Below are positions 1-5,294 of a stretch of DNA of 8,249 bases, in pieces. Position numbers and translations under genes: made by a program. How positions within the stretch are numbered: position 1 is the stretch's first letter; every line of letters begins with the position of its first letter. Location: positions 1-8,249 of the forward strand of contig CAADWC010000014.1 in assembly GCA_900752625.1 (NCBI GenBank). The letters are read 5' to 3'. This DNA is from Oscillospiraceae bacterium (GTDB taxonomy: Bacteria; Bacillota; Clostridia; Oscillospirales; Ruminococcaceae). The notes under the pieces were generated by a model. It worked only from the letters and a program-made list of their open reading frames with translations, did not search any database and was not told the origin of the DNA.

Positions 1-633
1 GTTAATTCGTATCTTATCTCGCTTAATTTGTATTTTCGGTGGTGCGGATACAGCGAACTGTATATGTCACTGGTAAAATGCCAGAAACTTTATTACTGTC
101 CGTCGGAACTTTTGCGGGAGGAGTATGAACGGCTGCTAGAATATGCCGATTTACATGGAGAGATTCGGTGGTATTTGGTTATGCGTTGTCTTGGCGGAAT
201 GGGAATAAGGGTAGGAGAGCTGAGATTTATTACGGCTGAGAGCCTTGAAAACGGCTGTGCGGAAATACATTACAAGGCAAAGCTTCGCCATGTGCTTATT
301 CCGGATACTCTTTGCACTCTTTTAAAGGAGTACTGCGAAGCTTTTGGAATCAGAAGCGGAGCAGTATTTTTAAATAAGAAAGGAACAGCGCCTATTGACA
401 GCTCGGTAGTATGGAGAAACCTGAAAAAAATAGCCGAAGCCGCAGGCGTGGAAAAGACTAAGGTCTATCCCCATAACTTCCGTCATATGTTCGCCAGGGA
501 ATATATGAACGTTTTCGGCAATCTTGTGGAGCTTTCAGATATATTGGGGCACAGCTCTGTTGAAACCACACGTATTTATACAAAAGCGTCAAAGGAAACC
601 CAAAGGAGAAGAATGGAAGCGCTTAATCTGTAA
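1..633 (+). CDS. Tyrosine recombinase (phage integrase family), 5' end cut by window edge
   Basis: A site-specific DNA recombinase of the XerC/XerD-lambda integrase family, which cuts and rejoins DNA through a tyrosine. The reading frame is open from base 1, and the first residues (NSYLISLNLYFRW) look like the last helix of the N-terminal SAM-like core-binding domain, so the gene starts outside the window; the TTG at 28 is not a believable start. The catalytic domain is complete: Arg in GIRVGEL (codon 208-210), Lys in the beta-hairpin KAKLRH (about 274-291), HNFRH box (about 472-486), LGHSS (about 544-558) and nucleophile Tyr in TRIYTK (codon 577-579). The gene ends 11 bp before a 21-bp inverted repeat pair, which makes it the natural candidate to invert that segment and switch the operon downstream. 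It could also be an integrase of an element lying mostly upstream. The family call is sure; the role in inversion is inferred. Confidence 0.93.
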   Translation, partial: VNSYLISLNLYFRWCGYSELYMSLVKCQKLYYCPSELLREEYERLLEYADLHGEIRWYLVMRCLGGMGIRVGELRFITAESLENGCAEIHYKAKLRHVLIPDTLCTLLKEYCEAFGIRSGAVFLNKKGTAPIDSSVVWRNLKKIAEAAGVEKTKVYPHNFRHMFAREYMNVFGNLVELSDILGHSSVETTRIYTKASKETQRRRMEALNL

Positions 634-641
634 AATGCAAG

Positions 642-670
642 ATAATACAACATTAAATTGCGTTTGTCAA
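642..670 (-). promoter_or_regulatory. Promoter in the invertible segment, now pointing away from the operon
   Basis: On the reverse strand TTGACA (670-665) is followed after 17 bp by TATTAT (647-642). It fires leftward, antisense to the end of the recombinase gene. The -35 and spacer lie inside the invertible segment; the -10 straddles its edge (TAT inside the repeat, TAT outside). Inversion would redirect the same -35 to the operon. Confidence 0.75.
645..665 (+). repeat. Left inverted repeat of a putative invertible promoter segment
   Basis: This is the reverse complement of 771-791 at 19 of 21 positions, with a perfect 11-bp outer core (ATACAACATTA). Each repeat also has weak internal dyad symmetry (ATACAA and TTGCGT/TTGCAT half-sites around about 7 bp), as expected of a tyrosine recombinase core site with two binding arms. 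Confidence 0.8.
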
Positions 671-708
671 CCCCTTTTTGCGAAAAAAATCACATATTTT
701 TTCAGTTT

Positions 709-749
709 GCCCCGCAAGGCCAGGTCAAATCCGGCTTTGCGGGGCTTTT
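709..749 (+). terminator. Rho-independent terminator after the recombinase gene, inside the invertible segment
   Basis: GCCCCGCAA (709-717) pairs with TTGCGGGGC (737-745), with further pairing inward (GGCC with GGCT/CCGG), and is followed by TTTT. In the present orientation it ends rightward transcripts from the recombinase. In the flipped orientation the stem would no longer be followed directly by a U-run and would lie upstream of the operon promoter. Confidence 0.8.
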
Positions 750-770
750 GTGTTGCGTGAAGCAAGGCGG

Positions 771-791
771 AAATGCAATATAATGTTGTAT
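771..791 (+). repeat. Right inverted repeat of a putative invertible promoter segment
   Basis: Partner of 645-665 in inverse orientation; the mismatches are at 774 and 780 only. The perfect core is TAATGTTGTAT (781-791). Its last three bases form the first half of the operon's -10 box. Confidence 0.8.
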
Positions 792-810
792 AATGTGACC
801 ATGGTACCAT
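789..810 (+). promoter_or_regulatory. Fixed -10 box of the operon with a perfect palindrome at the expected +1
   Basis: TATAAT at 789-794 has no recognisable -35 at 766-771 (GGCGGA) in this orientation. A second TATAAT at 779-784 has none at usual spacing either. The expected start of transcription, about 801, coincides with the 10-bp perfect palindrome ATGGTACCAT (801-810), a possible operator or a chance KpnI-type site. Confidence 0.55.
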
Positions 811-838
811 AAATCCCATATGAAAGAAGGTGAATGCC

Positions 839-1141
839 ATGGAAAAAATCGTATTGAACGCTGATAAGCTTTACAATGCTGATTTTGGATTTGTAGCCGA
901 GTATAAGGATACCGGTACGGCGGAAAAAGATTTCGGTATTGATTTTTCCGCTAACTATTCAAGAGTGAAGTTATCCGGTGTTGAAACTGTTAATAACAAA
1001 ACCGTAACAGCAGACGGCGTAAAGATCGATTACCTCAGCAAGACATTAAGAGGTACAGCTGATGAACCGGCAAAGTATGCGATGGTTATAGTCAAATGCT
1101 TTGATTTCAAGAAAGGCAACTACGATTCTGCAAAACAGTAA
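839..1141 (+). CDS. Unknown 100-aa protein, first gene of the phase-variable operon
   Basis: I do not recognise this family. The protein is about 100 residues, with no signal peptide, membrane segment or cysteine motif, and it alternates charged and hydrophobic residues in a way that suggests a small beta-rich fold (for example VKLSGVETVNNKTVTADGVK near residues 42-61). I chose ATG 839 because AAGAAGG (824-830) lies 8 bases upstream; an in-frame GTG at 830 is part of that ribosome site and unlikely. Being first in the operon, next to the DUF2589 gene and before the internal terminator-like hairpin, it should be made in the largest amount when the switch is ON. It may be a structural partner of the DUF2589 protein; that is inference from position only. 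Confidence 0.75.
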   Translation: MEKIVLNADKLYNADFGFVAEYKDTGTAEKDFGIDFSANYSRVKLSGVETVNNKTVTADGVKIDYLSKTLRGTADEPAKYAMVIVKCFDFKKGNYDSAKQ

Positions 1142-1149
1142 AAAAATGC

Positions 1150-1166
1150 CGGACCGCACAGGTCCG
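1150..1166 (+). other. Intercistronic hairpin between first and second operon genes
   Basis: CGGACC (1150-1155) pairs perfectly with GGTCCG (1161-1166) around a 5-base loop. No U-run follows, so it is not a terminator. It is more likely an mRNA-stabilising or processing hairpin in front of the ribosome site AAAGGAGG (1182-1189). Confidence 0.5.
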
Positions 1167-1196
1167 ACAGAAGATTAATATAAAGGAGGTCAATTT

Positions 1197-2102
1197 ATGT
1201 ATAATCCCGCAGAGGAAATTTCCTCGATCAATTTCGGATCTATTATAGGCGGTGCGCTGAACGCGGTAGTAAGCGCTCAGAGGGAATCTGCTGACACAAC
1301 GGTGAATTTTATCAAGAGAGTAGGCTTTATGCCGGGAGAGGTCGACGCCGAAACAGGAGTGGAAAAGGGCGTAGGAGCCCCGATTTGCGTATCATTTGCG
1401 TACGATAAGGAGGTTTCTCCGTCACAGGTTCAGACTACAAGAAGCATTACGGTAGAGGTGAAAGACGGCGGAAGCGGTTACGATGAATCAAAGGACACGG
1501 TGCTTACGATAAACGGAAATATAATTTCCGGAGCCAATATCGAATATGACGGAGGGAAGATCGCAAAGGTTACTCTTACGACTATTCCGTCCGGAGATTT
1601 TATCAAGAACGGAGTTTCGGTAACTGCGTCGCAGGATAATGACGACGGAACAAAGAATGTTTCGGCTAAGCTTGAGCTTTTCGTCATCGAAACGCAAACG
1701 CCTGTTCCTGCACTTTATCAGAAAATGAAGATAGACGTTCCTATTCTGACGATGATGCCTATTCCGTTTATCAAAATCGATAATGCGGATATTGAATTCA
1801 ACGTCAAGATAAATTCCGTTTCAACTGAAAACAGCAGCGACGTTTCAAAAAGCGATGTAAATAGCAGCAGCAGTTTCGGCTACAAAGGCTGGGGATTCAG
1901 AGCTTCCACTACGCTCAACGCCTCGTTTTCAAATCAGAAGTCGACCTCTTCAAGCGAGGAGGTAAAGAAGGATTATTCGCTGAATATCAAAGTACACGCA
2001 GTTCAGGATGATATGCCTGCCGGAGTTTCCAGAATTCTTGATATTCTTGAGGAGTCAATTACCACAAAGACGGTTTCCGATCCGGTTGAAAAAAGCGAGT
2101 AA
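1197..2102 (+). CDS. DUF2589-type protein with an inserted beta-rich stretch
   Basis: A 301-aa protein with the hallmarks of the DUF2589 family, whose biochemical role is unknown. The N-terminal part (residues 10-45, FGSIIGGALNAVVSAQ then FIKRVGF) and the C-terminal part (about 175-288: DVPILTMMPIPFIKIDNADI, a Ser-rich loop at 206-226, and QDDMPAGVSRILDIL) match my memory of the family pattern. Between them, residues about 65-165 look like an extra beta-sandwich-like insertion with a GGSGY motif (91-95) and a GGKI turn (119-122). There is no signal peptide or membrane helix. The start has a strong AAAGGAGG six bases upstream. It lies 55 bp after the first gene and 86 bp before its probable partner gene, with a hairpin in that gap. 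Family call fairly sure from motifs; role unknown. Confidence 0.8.
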   Translation: MYNPAEEISSINFGSIIGGALNAVVSAQRESADTTVNFIKRVGFMPGEVDAETGVEKGVGAPICVSFAYDKEVSPSQVQTTRSITVEVKDGGSGYDESKDTVLTINGNIISGANIEYDGGKIAKVTLTTIPSGDFIKNGVSVTASQDNDDGTKNVSAKLELFVIETQTPVPALYQKMKIDVPILTMMPIPFIKIDNADIEFNVKINSVSTENSSDVSKSDVNSSSSFGYKGWGFRASTTLNASFSNQKSTSSSEEVKKDYSLNIKVHAVQDDMPAGVSRILDILEESITTKTVSDPVEKSE

Positions 2103-2149
2103 ACGCCGCTGAGCGATGCTGCGGCATATTAATATGAAAGGCGGTGATG

Positions 2150-2188
2150 CTCCGCGCCGCCGCCCCATCTGCGGCGCGGAGATTTTTT
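2150..2188 (+). terminator. Strong hairpin plus U-run between ribosome site and start codon: internal terminator or attenuator
   Basis: CTCCGCGCCGC (2150-2160) pairs perfectly over 11 bp with GCGGCGCGGAG (2171-2181); A and six T follow. It has the form of an intrinsic terminator inside an operon. It also lies between a Shine-Dalgarno-like AAAGGCGGTGAT (2137-2148) and ATG 2189. When folded it leaves about 9 unpaired bases between them, so it may bring the ribosome site to the start. An upstream CGCCGC (2104-2109) can pair with 2171-2176 as an alternative structure, as in attenuators. Confidence 0.75.
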
Positions 2189-3037
2189 ATGATAAAACTA
2201 TGCGAGTTTATAGGAGAATTGGTTTCGGACATTTCAGACGCCAGAAAGATTGCCGATTCAAATTCCGTTGCTCTTAGTCAGAGTTATCATGCGGATCCTT
2301 TTCTGAAGGGTATGCCTGTTCCGCATTATACGATAGACGAGGCGGAAGTGAAGGTTCCGGTTTCTGTTTCGGGAGTAGTTTCAAACAGCAGGAACAAGGC
2401 TATCATGCAGTCGCTTATTGTCAGCGCCGTAAAGCTGAAGCTTCCTCAGCTGCTGAACAATCAGCTGAAAAGCGCCTATATAAAAAGGCAGAAGAAGATT
2501 GAAAAGCTCAGGGAAGAAAAGCAGAGGGCGTCTGCATCGGCAGAAAACGACCAGGCGTTGTCGGATGTTCAGCTCTTGGAGGAGAACGTTATAGCAATAA
2601 GCGACGAGCTTCAGAAAAAGTATGCAGAATCGTCTGACAATATAGCCAAGACTCTTGCCGAGCCTATGAATTCGTTCCTTGAAACGGCAAATTTTGAAAT
2701 AATAAAGCTGCTTGATATCAAGGACAAGTTTGTTTCTCTGCTGAAACTGGCATTAAGAGAGGAGTTTCAGAACTACGCTCCCGGGGATCAGCCTGTAGGC
2801 GAGGATGACCTGGACGAATTTACCTTGCAAACGGGGACAGCAATGTTTTTTGAGTTCAAGCAGATGTCCGAAAACGACAAGGGCGTATTTGTCGAGCCCA
2901 ATACCGGAAAAATGAACGAATACGGCAGCAAGGATAATCTTATGTATATTACTTTAAAAATCAGGGAACAGGACCTCGATCTGATAGTGGAGGATTCTTC
3001 CGGAAACAGCACTCAGAGATTTCTGTCTCTTAACTAG
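2189..3037 (+). CDS. DUF2589-associated coiled-coil protein
   Basis: A 282-aa cytoplasmic-looking protein. Residues 41-62 (GMPVPHYTIDEAEVKVPVSV) closely resemble the signature strand of the preceding DUF2589 protein (MPIPFIKIDNADIEFNVKI), so the two probably share a fold element. An Ile/Leu-rich helix (66-90) is followed by a charged helical or coiled-coil region (about 95-155, KRQKKIEKLREEKQ), then a mixed C-terminal domain ending in alternating strands (LMYITLKIREQDLDLIVED, 251-269). I prefer ATG 2189. The frame is open back to GTG 2144/ATG 2147, but those codons would translate the hairpin into an odd Ala/Arg-rich stretch (LRAAAPSAARRF) and sit too close to the ribosome site. The hairpin upstream suggests lower or regulated expression relative to the first two genes. 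Function unknown. Confidence 0.75.
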   Translation: MIKLCEFIGELVSDISDARKIADSNSVALSQSYHADPFLKGMPVPHYTIDEAEVKVPVSVSGVVSNSRNKAIMQSLIVSAVKLKLPQLLNNQLKSAYIKRQKKIEKLREEKQRASASAENDQALSDVQLLEENVIAISDELQKKYAESSDNIAKTLAEPMNSFLETANFEIIKLLDIKDKFVSLLKLALREEFQNYAPGDQPVGEDDLDEFTLQTGTAMFFEFKQMSENDKGVFVEPNTGKMNEYGSKDNLMYITLKIREQDLDLIVEDSSGNSTQRFLSLN

Positions 3038-3067
3038 GCAATATATATGTAAAGGAGTGAGTAAAAT

Positions 3068-3640
3068 ATGGTTCTTATACCGATGATGGAGAGTTTTGAC
3101 GGCATACTTTCCAAAATGACGGCTATCGTCTGCAAGCTTGAAAAAAATTCTGGGGATTTTTTCAATGAAAGTGTGGCGTTTGTAAGGAAGCTTGAAAATA
3201 CTGCTGAAAATTACAGGCTTCCTATTGCCGGAGAGCTGGCGGTCATAAGGGGAAAGCTGCTGTGCGGCGATGAGGATATTTCAGATACGATAATGTATCA
3301 GAACAGAAAGGAACGCAGGAATCAAAAGCAGAGGTTTATTCTCAGACAGTTGGAGCAGGCTTACATTTGCGTGCAAAAATATTTTTCGGCCGGGCGCAAG
3401 CTTTTTGCAGAGTGCGAGAGCATGGCGTGTCAGGTTATCGTCAGGCTTATCTCAAAGGGCTTGCTGAAAAAGCATGATCCCTCGGAACTTTCCGGCGCTA
3501 TGATTATGAAAAAAGCGTCGGACGACGCAGAGCTTGAGCCGGCGCTGACGCACATAAAAGGCGCGGTAGGGGCCGTAAACGCAAATATAATATTTGAAAA
3601 AACAATGTCTCTGGCGGGAGTATATGACAAGGAGGGATGA
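3068..3640 (+). CDS. Unknown 190-aa mostly helical protein
   Basis: I do not recognise this family. The protein is predicted by eye to be almost all alpha-helical: amphipathic helices at about 10-45, a very basic stretch at 79-93 (NRKERRNQKQRF), long helices at 91-135 and a hydrophobic C-terminal helix region (about 160-182, HIKGAVGAVNANIIFEKTM). There is no clear membrane span or signal peptide. AAAGGAG (3051-3057) lies 10 bases before ATG 3068. The gene ends only 3 bases before the next, whose ribosome site GGAGGG is embedded in its last codons, so the two are probably translationally linked. By position it belongs to the same complex or process as the two DUF2589-like proteins. Confidence 0.75.
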   Translation: MVLIPMMESFDGILSKMTAIVCKLEKNSGDFFNESVAFVRKLENTAENYRLPIAGELAVIRGKLLCGDEDISDTIMYQNRKERRNQKQRFILRQLEQAYICVQKYFSAGRKLFAECESMACQVIVRLISKGLLKKHDPSELSGAMIMKKASDDAELEPALTHIKGAVGAVNANIIFEKTMSLAGVYDKEG

Positions 3641-3643
3641 TGA

Positions 3644-4627
3644 ATGAAAATTAAATTTTTACCGTTTATCAATGATGACACAGGCAAGAATTGGAGGACT
3701 AAAAGAGAAAAAGCTTTTTTGACAAATCAGGGTTTGCTTGTAACAAATGAGATCAATGAGATCCGCAATAATCATGGGAATACGACATTATATCCTACTG
3801 ATAATGATTATTATACTGCGCTTCATGAAAAAAAGGCTGAACGCCAGAAGCGCTGGCTTGAAATTCTGCTGAAAGAAACAGCCCATTTGTTCTCAGAAGA
3901 GCTTAACAAGCTTTCTGCTGATGACAAAGATAAGGATAAAACAACGATCGTTGCCGCTCTGCCGGAGTTTTTCTGGTATGACATAAATGATAACGACAAG
4001 CACAAGAACACGGAAAAGATAGTTAACTATCACAAGCCTATTTATGCTGCAAATCTGATAAATTATCTGCTGGGTCACGAAAATCCGCTTGTAAAGCTAA
4101 CGACAGATTACCCGAATCTTATCTTTTTTGCTGGCACGGCAATATGGAAATATCTCGATCCGGAGAATAAAGAAAATATTTACAATACGCTTATGATCTT
4201 TGGCGGCGGAAAACTTTTGAAAGTCTGGACAAAGGTGAGTGTTTCCACCATTGACGGTTTCTATGATTGGAGCAAAAGCAAGGTCGTGGTCGCGAAAGAT
4301 AAAATCGGACATGGTACCACAAATGACATTCCAGCAGTAAGTTTTAACGGCAAGACTTTTGTTTTCGATATATGTCTGGACTTTTCGCTAAAGCCGGGTG
4401 AACCGCCTTTGTCGAGCAAGCTGTTCAGCGGAAATTCGGACGTAAATCTGCTCATATCGGCGGGTATGCCTGTTGACAGCACTAAGCTTAACCTGATAAA
4501 TTCTCCGCTTATGTTCAGATGCGACGGATTATGGGAGCCTTACGGTGAGATTTTGATAAAAAACTCCGGAACTGTACGGACAAGCTCAGGAACGAAAAAA
4601 ATTGATTGTCTTGAAATAGATATATAA
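3644..4627 (+). CDS. Divergent nitrilase-superfamily (carbon-nitrogen hydrolase-like) protein
   Basis: A 327-aa protein that reads as a distant nitrilase-fold enzyme, a family that cleaves amide or nitrile C-N bonds through a Glu-Lys-Cys triad. The blocks appear in the right order: TIVAALPEFFW with Glu108, NLIFFAGTAIW (158-168), YNTLMIFGGGKLLKVWTKV with Lys197, FVFDICLDF with Cys244 and Asp246, and VNLLISAGMP (267-276). Spacing between the triad residues is longer than in typical family members, and the N-terminus carries about 60 extra residues, including an acidic/basic helix (53-97). All three catalytic residues are present, so an active hydrolase is plausible, but the substrate is unknown. 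The start follows GGAGGG (3631-3636) by 7 bases. Alternatively it may be a catalytically repurposed scaffold. Moderate confidence, based on motif reading alone. Confidence 0.65.
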   Translation: MKIKFLPFINDDTGKNWRTKREKAFLTNQGLLVTNEINEIRNNHGNTTLYPTDNDYYTALHEKKAERQKRWLEILLKETAHLFSEELNKLSADDKDKDKTTIVAALPEFFWYDINDNDKHKNTEKIVNYHKPIYAANLINYLLGHENPLVKLTTDYPNLIFFAGTAIWKYLDPENKENIYNTLMIFGGGKLLKVWTKVSVSTIDGFYDWSKSKVVVAKDKIGHGTTNDIPAVSFNGKTFVFDICLDFSLKPGEPPLSSKLFSGNSDVNLLISAGMPVDSTKLNLINSPLMFRCDGLWEPYGEILIKNSGTVRTSSGTKKIDCLEIDI

Positions 4628-4642
4628 AAAGGTGGTTAAGCT

Positions 4643-5281
4643 ATGGGAATGGAATCATATTTAGGAAAACGCCTCGGCAATTTCAATTCAGCTTATTACA
4701 ACGACGGTATAAGAGGACAGTGCGTATGGTATGTGAGGGGCAGAGCCAAAGAAAAGGTCGGCGTTGATACCGGGATAAGAGGCGACGCTAATACGTGGTA
4801 TGCTCAGGCAAAGCATAAGGGGTATGATCTGAAAAGCAACAGCATAGCCTGTTTCGGCGGAGGGTCGTTCGGACACGTTATTTACATAGAGCTTGTGAAA
4901 AACGGACAGGTTTATTACACCGAAGCAAACGCCAATGCGGATAATGCGCTTTCGTTGGATGACGGGCTTTTGAAAAAGTCCACGATATCGCAATTTTATG
5001 CGCGAAAGGGCTATCAGGGCTGCATATATCTTTGCTATTATAAGGGTTATACGGAAAAGAAAACATTATCTTCTGCTGTAATTACTCCTGACGGCGCTGC
5101 AGTTACCACAGCAAATCTTCATTACAGAAAATCGCCTAACGGTGAAATTGCGGGCACGCTGCCGTGCGGAAGCAAGGTGACTTTTGCAGACGATTCAAGG
5201 ACAAAAGACGGAGGATATACATGGAGGAAAATAATTGTAAACAAAAAGACCTATTATGCCGCAGAGCAATATCTTAAATAA
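4643..5281 (+). CDS. CHAP-domain peptidoglycan hydrolase with C-terminal SH3b domain
   Basis: A 212-aa endolysin-like protein. The CHAP domain (about 15-135) has the nucleophile Cys27 in GQCVWYVRGRA, the catalytic His78 in FGHVIYIE and the acidic/amide partner in YTEANAN (Glu94/Asn96). CHAP enzymes are amidases or endopeptidases acting on cell-wall peptides. Residues about 146-212 form a bacterial SH3 repeat (TTANLHYRKSPNGEIAGTL, then GYTWRKI), a wall-binding module. There is no signal peptide, and no holin gene is in sight, so wall access would need lysis, another export route or delivery by a particle. AAGGTGG (4629-4635) is 7 bases before ATG 4643; ATG 4649 is an alternative. A prophage lysin remnant is an alternative reading, but the gene sits tightly inside the DUF2589 operon. 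Confidence 0.87.
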   Translation: MGMESYLGKRLGNFNSAYYNDGIRGQCVWYVRGRAKEKVGVDTGIRGDANTWYAQAKHKGYDLKSNSIACFGGGSFGHVIYIELVKNGQVYYTEANANADNALSLDDGLLKKSTISQFYARKGYQGCIYLCYYKGYTEKKTLSSAVITPDGAAVTTANLHYRKSPNGEIAGTLPCGSKVTFADDSRTKDGGYTWRKIIVNKKTYYAAEQYLK

Positions 5282-5294
5282 AGAGGTGATTATT

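Larger units (their letters stand above)
645..791. other. Putative invertible DNA segment (phase-variable promoter switch), OFF orientation
   Basis: A 147-bp segment bounded by inverted repeats 645-665 and 771-791, lying between a tyrosine recombinase gene and a seven-gene operon. It carries one -35 box and one terminator. As written, the -35 faces left and the operon-proximal TATAAT (789-794) lacks a -35. Reverse-complementing 645-791 in place gives TTGACA, 17 bp, TATAAT directly upstream of the operon. The -10 is assembled half from the repeat (TAT) and half from fixed flanking DNA (AAT). The arrangement matches known recombinase-controlled invertible promoters. Both orientations have to be shown in real DNA before this is proven. 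Confidence 0.8.

Noticed and set aside
524..760. Forward open frame overlapping the recombinase end
   Set aside because: It runs out of frame through the recombinase and the terminator hairpin, and has no ribosome site.
633..784. Direct repeat AAATGCAAnATAAT at 633-646 and 771-784, as possible att sites of an integrated element
   Set aside because: It partly overlaps the stronger inverted repeat and encloses only 138 bp with no cargo; the inversion model explains the symmetry better.
4310..4319. CATGGTACCA in the nitrilase-like gene as a second copy of the operator-like palindrome
   Set aside because: Fully explained by coding sequence and only partly overlapping the 801-810 palindrome.
4688..4993. 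Reverse-strand open frame of 101 codons inside the CHAP gene
   Set aside because: Shadow of a clearly coding CHAP/SH3b gene; no ribosome site and a Cys/His/Ile-rich composition typical of antisense frames.
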